DNA of 64,000 bases from Gammaproteobacteria bacterium (GTDB lineage Bacteria; Pseudomonadota; Gammaproteobacteria; S012-40): assembly GCA_029881255.1 (NCBI GenBank), contig JAOUMY010000001.1, positions 496,001 to 560,000 of the forward strand. The letters are read 5' to 3'. A program made the translations under genes and the position numbers. Below, piece after piece: positions 9,139-17,972 of this stretch. The first letter of the stretch is position 1. Every line of letters starts with the position of its first letter. The notes beneath the pieces were generated by a model. That model was not told where the DNA came from, did not search any database, and saw only the letters and a list, made by a program, of their open reading frames with translations.

Positions 9139-9630
9139 CTATGCGGCTTTAGGAACACCGTGGCCATTGCTTCGTGTGGGTGAATTCATATAGAAATCCA
9201 CCACTTTCTTACCCTGAACCTGGTTCTGCTGTCTCAGCAGAACGTCATATCCCAGGATTGCCTGAATCACCAGCACAATTGCGACGGTATGTGCATAGAA
9301 TGCCCAAATTGTAGCTGCAGGAGGATGCGCAATCGCAAAAATTGACAATCCAAGTCCTAAAAGTAAACCCAGTGTGTTCGTTACCAGGCTTGGTTCGGGC
9401 AAATACCGAGACCCAACAGCTTTAGGCGTTAGCCTTTTTCCCAGTATCGCTAGTGATACTAGTAAGATCCCAAAAATATTGGCCGCGGCCATCCATTTCA
9501 TCAAAATCGGTGGATCTACCATAGCGGTCATGATGACACCAAAGCCCAGTGCTAAGTAGACACCGCGCTGTATCAGCGTAGTATCCACCTGCAAACTGGT
9601 ATTCGGTTGTAAGGTAATGATTTTTTCCAT
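9139..9630 (-). CDS. Hypothetical four-TM inner-membrane protein
   Basis: 163 residues with four probable TM helices: GVYLALGFGVIMTAMV, a helix within MKWMAAANIFGILLVSLAIL, LGLLLGLGLSIFAIA and a last one around AHTVAIVLVIQAIL. A hydrophilic C-terminal tail follows. No family is recognised with confidence. The ATG at 9630 has GGAG 7 nt upstream and is preferred over an ATG at 9753 that lacks one. It is transcribed in the same direction as the CbbR-like regulator and ends at the terminator at 9092-9119. Confidence 0.65.
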   Translation of the reverse strand: MEKIITLQPNTSLQVDTTLIQRGVYLALGFGVIMTAMVDPPILMKWMAAANIFGILLVSLAILGKRLTPKAVGSRYLPEPSLVTNTLGLLLGLGLSIFAIAHPPAATIWAFYAHTVAIVLVIQAILGYDVLLRQQNQVQGKKVVDFYMNSPTRSNGHGVPKAA

Positions 9631-9755
9631 CGTAATTCTCCAAACTCTAGGATTAAGGGGGCTAGCAAAATGCTTCGCCATGCGCTCACTATCTTCTAAT
9701 CCGGAAAATTTCGACAACGAGAATTCTGTAGTTGCTTGATTGAAGAAAATCAATA

Positions 9756-10712
9756 CTACGCGACTGCTGTCTGTTCGCGGTTTTCAAACGGCAAGCTTGG
9801 TGAAAGACAACTATAAGCGATTCTTCTGCCATCACTCTTGGCAAAGTCAACGAAGGCACGCGCAGCGGGAGACAGTCTTTTACCTGCCGCATAGGCCAGA
9901 TACCACTCTTTCATTATCGGAAAGCCTTCAACATCCAATTCAGTCAGCAGTCCAAGCTTTAACTCCAAGGGCACCGCAAAACGAGACAACACACTCAGGC
10001 CCAGCCCACCAATTACCGCTTGCTTAATTGCTTCATTGCCACCGAGCGTCATACGCGTGTTTAGACGGATATTTTTTTCTTCACAGAAACGTTGTATCTC
10101 TTTCAGTGTCGTGGAACCTGGCTCACGGACAATAAATGGCTCTTTCATCAGTCTTGCCAAAGAAATATTTTTTTCTTTTGCTAGCGGATGATCGCGCGGT
10201 GCGATTACTACCAATGGATTTTCGACAAGAGAGATTACCTTAACGTCTAAATCTGTAGGTATGCGCCCAAACACATAGAGATCATCGGCGTTGTTTTCCA
10301 GTCGCTCTGTAACAATCGGACGTCTTGCAACGGTTAAATTAATGTCGATATTCGGGTAGGCTTTGTAGAATTCTCCAAAAATTCGCGGCAGAAAATATTG
10401 CGAGGTGATATTTCCGGCAATACATAACATACCTTGCGGCTCATTCTTGTACTCGGCAACTTCCCGTTCAATTTCACCGAGATCTGTCAGCAGTTTGCGA
10501 CAATGCTCGTAAAAGAGTTTACCCGGCGCCGTGAGATACAATTTTTTGCCTACTTGCTCAAAAAGAGGAATACCGAGACTTTCGGAAAGATGTTTTATCT
10601 GTAGCGAGATCGTAGATTGAGTAACAAATAATTCCTCTGCCGCACGTGTAAAACTCAAATGCCGCGCGACAGAATCAAATGCCTGTAATTGGCGAACACT
10701 AACTCTCAACAT
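9756..10712 (-). CDS. LysR-family regulator, CbbR-like
   Basis: 318 residues. An N-terminal winged HTH (residues ~1-60: QLQAFDSVARHLSFTRAAEEL, TQSTISLQIKHL) precedes a LysR substrate-binding domain. The effector domain carries NEAIKQAVIGGLGLSVLSRFAVPLE-type and ...LDVEGFPI..WYL segments that resemble CbbR, the regulator of Calvin-cycle genes. No cbb or RuBisCO gene is in the window, so the target is not shown. The ATG at 10712 has GGAGG 8 nt upstream, which decides the start over 10733. It is co-directional with the small membrane protein gene downstream. Confidence 0.85.
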   Translation of the reverse strand: MLRVSVRQLQAFDSVARHLSFTRAAEELFVTQSTISLQIKHLSESLGIPLFEQVGKKLYLTAPGKLFYEHCRKLLTDLGEIEREVAEYKNEPQGMLCIAGNITSQYFLPRIFGEFYKAYPNIDINLTVARRPIVTERLENNADDLYVFGRIPTDLDVKVISLVENPLVVIAPRDHPLAKEKNISLARLMKEPFIVREPGSTTLKEIQRFCEEKNIRLNTRMTLGGNEAIKQAVIGGLGLSVLSRFAVPLELKLGLLTELDVEGFPIMKEWYLAYAAGKRLSPAARAFVDFAKSDGRRIAYSCLSPSLPFENREQTAVA

Positions 10713-10766
10713 TCCATTAACCTCCAATGCCAAGTTTCCTTAGATGGAGGGCAAGGCGTAATAATT

Positions 10767-11750
10767 TCAAGTATTAAAAGAAATATTTTTTGCCGGACGA
10801 CCTTTATTTAACAGTACGATCTCGGAAACAGAATTGTTGTCACCTGGAACACGTTCTACAAAACAGCTGGCTTTACGGCGGATCACCAATACATTGTCTG
10901 GCGGTAGCGTTGCATTGTAAGCATCTTGGAATTTCTTAACGGCTTGGCAGTAGAACGCGTTACAGGTGGCAGATCTGAGCTCGAAAGGGAGCACACAACC
11001 CATTTCTCCCTGGTTGATACAGGCGTTAGAAATAGACTCGCCTGGCAGAAAGGACAGGTAGAGGTTACAGACATCATTTACATCAAATTCTGGATTTTTA
11101 TCAATCAGCGTTTTTATACTATTTGCCGATAAGAAGGCATGTTCCGCACCATGCGTGCAGCAACCACCCTTGCAAATCGAGCAACATTGGTCACACCACT
11201 TTTTCAAACCAGCTTTTTTTGCAAACAGGTCGTAAACAGCTGATTGTCTTTGGATGGCATCTTGATATTGTCCATTCGGGACTTCAACGGCGCCCGTCAA
11301 CGCAAATGCCTCATTGGTAATTTTTAGCAAGTGCTCGACATATTTTTCACGTCGATTTTCCGCAAGTTTCTCTCGCCCTGTGTTTCCAGAAGGCAAGGAC
11401 ACTACCGTTAAATTTTCGTTCTTCAACAGATAATTACCGGACAGCACATGATCGCGAATCTGCGTATTTTCTCGTTTCTCTCTTTTTTTACACTTCGCCC
11501 GGTAAGTTTTTAGCTCCGCTTCCTTTATACGCCTATCCAGAATGAGTTTTCGTTTGAACGCTAGATGAGCGTCAAACAAGTGTGGCTCCATGAGCGACTT
11601 CTGATCAAATACTTGTTTGCATTCAAAAGCGGAACAAAGTACCGGTTGCTTATCATCTACAAACAAGGATTCGGTGGGGCTTAGCTGAGTGTCGCATACT
11701 GCGCATCGATAGGGCTGACCGATGCGCAACATTGTCTCCATGATTGTCAT
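10767..11750 (-). CDS. Cys-rich putative metal-binding protein, YkgJ-like
   Basis: 327 residues. The N-terminus has a zinc-ribbon-like C-x2-C (CAVC, residues ~16-19) with two more Cys (~39, 44). A highly charged helical segment follows (~65-95). The central CDQCCSICKGGCC cluster (residues ~185-197) and later Cys residues (NACINQGEMGCVLPFELRSATCNAFYC) resemble YkgJ/UPF0153 zinc- or iron-chelating domains. No signal peptide, so it is probably cytosolic. The function is unknown. Starts at codons 1, 4 or 7 are all possible. Confidence 0.65.
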   Translation of the reverse strand: MTIMETMLRIGQPYRCAVCDTQLSPTESLFVDDKQPVLCSAFECKQVFDQKSLMEPHLFDAHLAFKRKLILDRRIKEAELKTYRAKCKKREKRENTQIRDHVLSGNYLLKNENLTVVSLPSGNTGREKLAENRREKYVEHLLKITNEAFALTGAVEVPNGQYQDAIQRQSAVYDLFAKKAGLKKWCDQCCSICKGGCCTHGAEHAFLSANSIKTLIDKNPEFDVNDVCNLYLSFLPGESISNACINQGEMGCVLPFELRSATCNAFYCQAVKKFQDAYNATLPPDNVLVIRRKASCFVERVPGDNNSVSEIVLLNKGRPAKNISFNT

Positions 11751-12018
11751 TTCAACATCCGTATCCGCTTGGTATGTGCGTTAAACTAAATAATTGCCTA
11801 ATGTAATGAAATTCACATACGGCACTGACTTCAATAGGTCAATCGGCTGGTCTATTTCTGAGATGTTCAAAATAACAGTAAAGCGCACTTGGAACTATGC
11901 GCTGGTTAACAGTTTATCCTCATCATGTATATTCGAGACACAAAAAGGTGCTAGTCAAGACAGCGACGACGTTCGACAAAGCGGAACGAAGTCTGGTGCC
12001 GAGGAAAACGTTTGTTGC

Positions 12019-12594
12019 TTAGTGAAGATACTTCGTCACCAAGAAAATAATTGCTGTTGTAAACAAGGCGATAGCCAAGGTTCTCACGCCCGACCACAAC
12101 CAGAATGTGTTGCTTAATCTTCCGACAAATATTCCGAGAAAAAACAGTGAGATAAAACCTACCAACATAGATGCTAACAGGGCGTTTTGAACTGATAGTG
12201 TAGCTCCCTCCAAAAAGAGCGGCGAAAGTATCAGCATCGAAAGCAGAAAGGGGGAAGCTCCATTGACCAAGGCCACAAATAGCGGTACCCGACGCATTTG
12301 TTGCTCATGCTGTGATTCCCCCATGTCACGAATCATGGCATGTTCGAGGTCGGCTAATTCCTTTTTCCGCTCGGCGGTTTCGCTAATATATGCACTGGAA
12401 AATCCGCTTATACCCAACGCGACCGCCGCACCCAGACAGGCACTAATGACTGGTGCAACGGTGTCGGTTCCCCCGAAGTAAAACCCGACCATTATACCTA
12501 GCATGGTCAGTCCGCCATCGAAACCATTCACTACCATGTAACGCCGTGCAATCGCGAGTCCCGGCGTAAAAATTCGGCGTATACTTGTAATCAC
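12019..12594 (-). CDS. VIT/CCC1-type membrane transporter
   Basis: 191 residues with about five TM helices. The signature segments are NGFDGGLTMLGIMVG near the N-terminus, the cytoplasmic acidic helix SETAERKKELADLEHAMIRDM and the later LVNGASPFLLSMLIL. These match the VIT1/CCC1 family of Fe2+/Mn2+ transporters, though no substrate is shown. The start is a GTG (12592-12594) that overlaps the TGA of the upstream DUF211 gene (GTGA), which implies translational coupling. Confidence 0.75.
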   Translation of the reverse strand: MITSIRRIFTPGLAIARRYMVVNGFDGGLTMLGIMVGFYFGGTDTVAPVISACLGAAVALGISGFSSAYISETAERKKELADLEHAMIRDMGESQHEQQMRRVPLFVALVNGASPFLLSMLILSPLFLEGATLSVQNALLASMLVGFISLFFLGIFVGRLSNTFWLWSGVRTLAIALFTTAIIFLVTKYLH

Positions 12595-12851
12595 AAGCTA
12601 TTATGAATCTCTATTTCATCAACGCTATGGAGTGAACCGCCCATGGCGTGTATTGCGTCTTTAATCGGGTCCAGATCGATATTGTCGCCTTTGATCTCAA
12701 TAATCACAGACTCTGTCTTTTCATCTACCTCGTCGACTGCATAAATTACCTGATAACCGACGGACAACTCTGCAAGAGTTTTCGCAAAATCAATACCTTG
12801 CGGCTGATGCGGTTTGAGTACGTCCAGCACGATGCGTTTAATCGAAGACAC
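12591..12851 (-). CDS. DUF211 family protein
   Basis: 86 residues with a ferredoxin-like beta-alpha-beta pattern. It matches DUF211 throughout: IKRIVLDVLKPHQPQ at the N-terminus, a central VDEVDEKTESVIIEIKGDNID, and GGSLHSVDEIEI at the end. DUF211 proteins are better known from archaea and have no assigned function. The stop overlaps the GTG of the VIT-type gene by 4 nt, so the two are one operon and may act together, possibly as sensor and transporter (inference). Confidence 0.75.
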   Translation of the reverse strand: MSSIKRIVLDVLKPHQPQGIDFAKTLAELSVGYQVIYAVDEVDEKTESVIIEIKGDNIDLDPIKDAIHAMGGSLHSVDEIEIHNSL

Positions 12852-13081
12852 GCAGAAACCTCCACACTAATTCAGCCTTTTCTTATACACGCACACCTGC
12901 GCAATGACAACAATCGCCTTTTTAAGTAGCATGCATATTTAGTTTCAGAGGGAATATCTCCTATCTATTATTGGTGCTATATTTTGACAAGTAGTTGTTG
13001 CTGACAAGCAAGTTCAAGACATCCGCGCACGCATTTTCTAACATACGACTCAATTGTTTTTTTCGGAGACTTCATTAATAG

Positions 13082-15472
13082 ATGGCCATCACCCTAATAG
13101 AGGACAAACCCAAACAGCAACTATTCGAGGAGGCAGCCACAGATCCCTTATTGTCGGCGGTCAGCCAATATGACGAAGTAGAGGCATTTCTTTCTCGACT
13201 GCAACACTCAACCATTGAACTCTCCGACTTAATTCACAAGGAATTCGAAACACGTCGGGTACGCTCGCTTTCACGCCTATCCGCCCTAAAGCAAGCCATC
13301 CAGGAGACACATGACACCTTGGCAGGGCAGTTTGGAAAGCTTCTGGAAATGTCCACTGTGGATAAATATGTTTTACGCTCAACCTTTGCGCGCATGGAAA
13401 AAACGCTCATCCGACTATCGCGTGAAGTACATCCATACCTCACCAGCGTGTTGGAGCCTCTGGCACCTAATCACGGCGTTATCAATACGCTTATGTCCCA
13501 GGTTCTCGCAGCATATTATCGTGCAGTCTCGGATGCACCCGAAAACCTGGTATCCGTTGTCGATTATTATACTTTGGCTATTATTCGAGAGGGTAAATCC
13601 GTTGTAGAGGCCTTCATCGAGGAATTCGAATCAACGACGATAGATAGAACACACAGTCGATTTAATCTTTCAAGTTATCGCAGGCTACGCAAACATTTTT
13701 ATCACCGACTTCGAATCTTGGAACTTCCTCTTGCCCAAATGACCAAAAAGCAGTTTTTGGATCATCGCAACGATTTAACAGAGCAATTAACGCTGCAACA
13801 TGAACAAATACACCATCAGCTTAGTGGCAACCTTGATGTAACCTGGCGGACTATACGCTTCAGTCTGGAAGAGGTATTGGCCGAGCTCGATGATATTTTG
13901 GACGATACCATCGATATGACGACAACATCACTAAATTCCCGACTAAGTGAACCTCAACAGATTTTATTAGATGGCCTTCAAAAGGCTTACGACTCTTTCG
14001 AAGAAATTGGTGAACAGTATTTTAATTTTTTCAATCATGTAGAGGCCTTGCTGGAAGATGATAGCAACAGCTGCCTTCAGGCATTACGTGCGCAGGTACA
14101 AAGAATACTAACGTTCAGGGAATCTCCACCTAGCAGAAGCAACCCGCTTAGATTCAAGTCCGCGATATTGTGGGCCAAGATCAATCGCATTTTTGATCTA
14201 AACATTGATGACATTAATCGTGGAAATCGACATATATTTAGCGTTGCTCGTGGCGGTGTAAAACAAGCGTTAAGGCATTTGCAAAGAGAGTCATATGATC
14301 AAAACACTTTGCTGCGCATGTCCGAGTTGCCTCCCATTAGCGAAATATTTGGTGCTGAGCGAAACCTTCCGCCAATATACAGAAGACTATTTAGTTCAAA
14401 ACCACTTGTTACTCTCGACATGGTAGTTTGGAGAGAGGAGCCTATCAGTCAGTTCATGGAGATATTTTATCGCTGGGAGAGTGGTCATGAGTGCTCGATC
14501 AGTATATGTGGCCAGGAAGGTAGCGGGAGAAACACGTTACTCAACGTTCTAGAAGGTGAACTCGAGTCTCTGATTGTCCGCCAAAGGGTAGAGATTACTG
14601 AAAGATTGCGCTCGCAGGCCGATATCATCAGGATGTTTCAGAATTGGTTCAAGATTGAGGAAGATGTCGAGTCCTTGGATGAACTCATTAGCTTGTTACA
14701 CCAACAGCCCAAGCAAGTCGTATTTGTGGAAGGATCACACAATTTACTGTTACGTACTATTGGCCTGAGAAACGCACCTCATGCCATGATGTATGTTATT
14801 TTGGCGACCAGATCCCAATTTCTTTGGGTTATGAGCTTCAAGCAATATCCTTGGCAAAGATTATCCTATCTATTCGATATACAACGCTACTTTACGCACC
14901 GAATTTCTATTGATTTTGGTAGCGATGTAGAAATAAGAGACGCCATTTTACTTCGACAACGCTGTTCACAATATCCGGTAGTTTTTACTGCCGGCTCGGT
15001 TCGTAGAACAGTTATCAAAAGAACGGTTAGCAGGCTTGGTGAAGAGTCCGCTCGAGCACAGAAAATATTGACAGATCTGTATTTTGAAGAGCTCTTTCAG
15101 ATCAGCGGAAAAAACATGAAGGCGGCCATGTATTTTTGGCTCTACTCTATAAAATATGATGCCACCAACAAACGCATTCTTGTCATACGAAGTCCTAGAG
15201 TGGAATTTGGATTTATTCAGGATTTGGATCGCTTATACCTATTTACACTGGGCGAAATAATTTACCACGGCGAGTTGTCGGTAACTGAACACGCGGAAAT
15301 ATTTAATTTGAACACTTTTGTCAGCCGAAGCCGACTGGAATATCTACGCCACATTCGTCTGCTTGAAGCACTTCGCTACGGAAGAAACAAACTGCCTTCC
15401 TCATATGGCATAAATCCAGTTTTTTACCAGCCCTTAGTATCGATACTAAGCGCGCAGCACATTTTGTACTAG
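13082..15472 (+). CDS. Large protein with degenerate P-loop, paired with MscS channel
   Basis: 796 residues with no signal peptide or clear TM helix. Residues ~1-400 are strongly helical with long coiled-coil-like stretches. Around 476-486 lies CGQEGSGRNTLL, a Walker A-like loop with Arg where Lys is expected. VVFVEGSHN at ~545 could be a Walker B strand, and the ATRSQFLW segment near 580 could be sensor-like. The C-terminal ~120 residues look like a winged-helix module. I do not recognise a named family; an AAA/STAND-like regulator is a reasonable inference. The MscS gene starts 6 nt after its stop, so the two products are very likely made together. The upstream region is divergent with DUF211. 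Confidence 0.7.
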   Translation: MAITLIEDKPKQQLFEEAATDPLLSAVSQYDEVEAFLSRLQHSTIELSDLIHKEFETRRVRSLSRLSALKQAIQETHDTLAGQFGKLLEMSTVDKYVLRSTFARMEKTLIRLSREVHPYLTSVLEPLAPNHGVINTLMSQVLAAYYRAVSDAPENLVSVVDYYTLAIIREGKSVVEAFIEEFESTTIDRTHSRFNLSSYRRLRKHFYHRLRILELPLAQMTKKQFLDHRNDLTEQLTLQHEQIHHQLSGNLDVTWRTIRFSLEEVLAELDDILDDTIDMTTTSLNSRLSEPQQILLDGLQKAYDSFEEIGEQYFNFFNHVEALLEDDSNSCLQALRAQVQRILTFRESPPSRSNPLRFKSAILWAKINRIFDLNIDDINRGNRHIFSVARGGVKQALRHLQRESYDQNTLLRMSELPPISEIFGAERNLPPIYRRLFSSKPLVTLDMVVWREEPISQFMEIFYRWESGHECSISICGQEGSGRNTLLNVLEGELESLIVRQRVEITERLRSQADIIRMFQNWFKIEEDVESLDELISLLHQQPKQVVFVEGSHNLLLRTIGLRNAPHAMMYVILATRSQFLWVMSFKQYPWQRLSYLFDIQRYFTHRISIDFGSDVEIRDAILLRQRCSQYPVVFTAGSVRRTVIKRTVSRLGEESARAQKILTDLYFEELFQISGKNMKAAMYFWLYSIKYDATNKRILVIRSPRVEFGFIQDLDRLYLFTLGEIIYHGELSVTEHAEIFNLNTFVSRSRLEYLRHIRLLEALRYGRNKLPSSYGINPVFYQPLVSILSAQHILY

Positions 15473-15478
15473 GAGTAA

Positions 15479-16390
15479 ATGAGAGAGACAATGGATCAAA
15501 ATGCGATAAAAACATTAACCGATCTGCTTTCGTTCAATGTGATCGTCGTTGGCGTTTTACTGATCACTATGGCATGGCTGGTTGTACATGCGCTTGATTA
15601 CGCCTCTCTACGGCTTAGTACACGCTTTCCAAAATATCGCCTGCAAATCTCCCGAGTATTTCCTATCGCGCGTCTACTTACATGGGTAACAGCGTTTTAT
15701 ATTTTAGTAGTGGATATCATACATCCTCCTCAGAACACAGCACTGGCTATACTTGCATCGGCAGGTTTAGCCATTGGCTTGGCTGCGCAAGACCCAGTCA
15801 GAAATATATTGTCTGGCATATTGATACTTTTCGATCAACCGTTTCGCGTTGGGGATATGATTCGTGTGGGCGAATACTATGGTGAGGTCGTGCGTATCGA
15901 CACCCGCACAACTCGCGTTAGAACATTTGATGATAATATTGTCAGTTTCCCAAATTCCTTGGTTTTGACGCAGGCTGTCGCTAATTCGAACAGTGGCAAT
16001 CTCGACGAACTCGTAATGGTGACATTTCATCTACCAGCATATATTGACACCCAGTTGCTAAAAAATCTTTTTTGGGAAGCAGCCGCCGCTTCACCGTATG
16101 TCTATTTGCGCAAGGGCATTACCGTATTGGTTGAAGATCAGTTCAATCGATCCTTTTTGACACGCATAACAGTCAAATGCTACGTAATTGACGTACGCTA
16201 CGAAAGACTCATGCATAGCGATATTACAGAGAATATTAAATCCGAGTTGATTAAGCTCGGACTGATCAATAAGGAAACCGTCATTTTTATGGCTGACCAG
16301 CCTGTTGAGTTTCATTCGAAAAACTACGAAGAAGAATCGACACCTAAAGACAATGGCATTGAGAAACAGAATTCAAGAATAATTAGCTAA
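15479..16390 (+). CDS. MscS-family mechanosensitive ion channel
   Basis: 303 residues. Two or three TM helices at the N-terminus are followed by the pore-lining helix and beta-domain signature ASAGLAIGLAAQDPVRN, ILILFDQPFRVGDMIRVG and the TTRVRTFDDNIVSFPNS loop typical of MscS. The C-terminal alpha/beta domain has the usual length. The channel should sit in the inner membrane and release small solutes on hypo-osmotic stress or another signal. AGGAG lies just before the ATG at 15479; a second ATG at 15491 is possible. It is coupled to the P-loop-like gene upstream. Confidence 0.9.
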   Translation: MRETMDQNAIKTLTDLLSFNVIVVGVLLITMAWLVVHALDYASLRLSTRFPKYRLQISRVFPIARLLTWVTAFYILVVDIIHPPQNTALAILASAGLAIGLAAQDPVRNILSGILILFDQPFRVGDMIRVGEYYGEVVRIDTRTTRVRTFDDNIVSFPNSLVLTQAVANSNSGNLDELVMVTFHLPAYIDTQLLKNLFWEAAAASPYVYLRKGITVLVEDQFNRSFLTRITVKCYVIDVRYERLMHSDITENIKSELIKLGLINKETVIFMADQPVEFHSKNYEEESTPKDNGIEKQNSRIIS

Positions 16391-16420
16391 ACCGAGCGAT
16401 CCAGGAATACATTCATTGAA

Positions 16421-16906
16421 TTAAGATTCGTCCAGTGGCGCGACACGAAATTTTCCTGCATCAACTGAAACAACGGTTACACGTGTACCCGCACCTAGCT
16501 GTTTGTTCAAACTTCCTTCATCCAATTCTACTTTCCACTCAATACCAGAGTAACGTGTCTTCGATGTACTATTCGAACTTAAATCGGACTCAAGATTAAA
16601 AACCAAACCTACAAAGTCACTACTGGTATCGTGAACATCATTGTTTCGAGTCTTTTCCATACTTTTTAACGGTTTCCATAGTGCCGCTGATATCAAAGCT
16701 GAAGAGAGCGCGAAACTGCCGATACTCGCTAACCAAGTGTCTGAAAGTATGCCCGCCCATAGCAAGCCTCCTGTCAACAGGGCACCTAAACCGAGAAACA
16801 GTACAAATCCGGTAGAAAAGCCAAGCACTAGCAACTCAATAGCAAGTAGCAGGAAACCTGCGGTAAACCAGAACGCATGTAAGTGCGTATTAAAATACTC
16901 AATCAT
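16421..16906 (-). CDS. NfeD-family membrane protein
   Basis: 161 residues with three to four TM helices in the first ~85 residues (FWFTAGFLLLAIELLVLG, GFVLFLGLGALLTGGLLWAG, SIGSFALSSALISAALW). A C-terminal OB-fold domain follows (KTRYSGIEWKV, LGAGTRVTVVSVDAGKFRV). NfeD-like proteins partner with SPFH/stomatin proteins in the membrane. The start ATG overlaps the stop of the SPFH gene (16903-16906), which supports translational coupling and a joint complex. Confidence 0.88.
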   Translation of the reverse strand: MIEYFNTHLHAFWFTAGFLLLAIELLVLGFSTGFVLFLGLGALLTGGLLWAGILSDTWLASIGSFALSSALISAALWKPLKSMEKTRNNDVHDTSSDFVGLVFNLESDLSSNSTSKTRYSGIEWKVELDEGSLNKQLGAGTRVTVVSVDAGKFRVAPLDES

Positions 16907-17883
16907 TTTGAGTCACCAGGCTGAGAACCAAATGCCTTACTCTCATTCATAGCAGCAACGATCGCAACCGCCTCAGCGACTACCGGTGCTGCTTCGTTGG
17001 ATTTACCATCCATAAGTACTACTGTAGAACTCTTGGCAATGGCATGTTTCGCATCGATAGCCTTGGTCGCCAGATCAAGCTGCACCGCTTTTTGGCCTTG
17101 CGCTGTGGCAGCCGCTTCGCCTATGGTTAGCAATGCTCCAGCCTTGGCCACCGCTACCATTTCGATCGCGCGCGCTTCACCCTCTGCCTTCAATATCTGT
17201 TCAGATTTATCTGCCTCGGCAGCCAATACCCGTGCCTGTTTCTCTCCTTCGGCAATATTAATCGCCGACTGTCGTTCACCTTCTGATTCCAGAATTGCCG
17301 CACGCTTTTCCCGTTCAGCTTTCATTTGTCTTTCCATTGCTTCGAGTACGCTACGTGGTGGCTCTATATCTTTAATTTCGTAGCGTAACACCTGCACACC
17401 CCAAGGTTCGGACGCTTCGTTTATTGAGTTTACAATGGCGACGTTAAGCGTATCGCGCTCCTCAAAAGTTTTATCGAGGTCCATCTTTCCGATTTCCGAA
17501 CGCATCGTCGTTTGTGCCAATTGGGTTACTGCAAAGGCGTAGTCTTCGACACCGTAACTCGCCTTATAGGGATCAAGAACCTTAAGATACAACACGCCAT
17601 CTACAGTCAAGCCGATGTTATCCTTTGTTATCGCGCCTTGACTGGGGACATCAATGGCTTGTTCTTTGAGAGTGCGAATATAGGCGACTTTATCTATAAA
17701 AGGCACAATAAAATTCAGACCAGCCGTAAGCGTGGCGTTATAGCGACCAAATCGCTCGATCACATAGGCGTTGTTCTGCGGAACAAACTTTATAGAAGTC
17801 TTTAGAAGCAAGACAACCACCACAGCAAATCCCATCCAAAAACCGAACGCTAAATCCAAATAGCTTCCACTATCGTCTATCAT
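16903..17883 (-). CDS. SPFH/stomatin-like (paraslipin, QmcA-type) protein
   Basis: 326 residues. One N-terminal TM anchor (AFGFWMGFAVVVVLLL) precedes the SPFH/band-7 domain: VPQNNAYVIERFGRYNATL, FIVPFIDKVAYIRTLKEQAIDVPSQ and a QLAQTTMRSEIGKMDLDKTFEERDTLN segment. A long Ala/Glu-rich helical tail (ESEGERQSAINIAEGEKQ...) follows. Such proteins form ring- or cage-like membrane assemblies and often associate with proteases. The ATG at 17883 is preferred over 17895 because GGAGAGG precedes it. It forms an operon with the NfeD gene. Confidence 0.9.
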   Translation of the reverse strand: MIDDSGSYLDLAFGFWMGFAVVVVLLLKTSIKFVPQNNAYVIERFGRYNATLTAGLNFIVPFIDKVAYIRTLKEQAIDVPSQGAITKDNIGLTVDGVLYLKVLDPYKASYGVEDYAFAVTQLAQTTMRSEIGKMDLDKTFEERDTLNVAIVNSINEASEPWGVQVLRYEIKDIEPPRSVLEAMERQMKAEREKRAAILESEGERQSAINIAEGEKQARVLAAEADKSEQILKAEGEARAIEMVAVAKAGALLTIGEAAATAQGQKAVQLDLATKAIDAKHAIAKSSTVVLMDGKSNEAAPVVAEAVAIVAAMNESKAFGSQPGDSK

Positions 17884-17972
17884 TGGCCTCTCCATTTCTC
17901 TTTGAATGTGCGCCTAAAAGAATTACTTACTATTACCACTGTTTCGTGGAGTTAGACTACCACTGCTGATCG

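Noticed and set aside
11794-12117. Rightward frame of 107 codons
   Set aside because: It overlaps the 3' end of the VIT-type gene on the other strand, lacks a ribosome-binding site and has an odd Cys/Gln composition.
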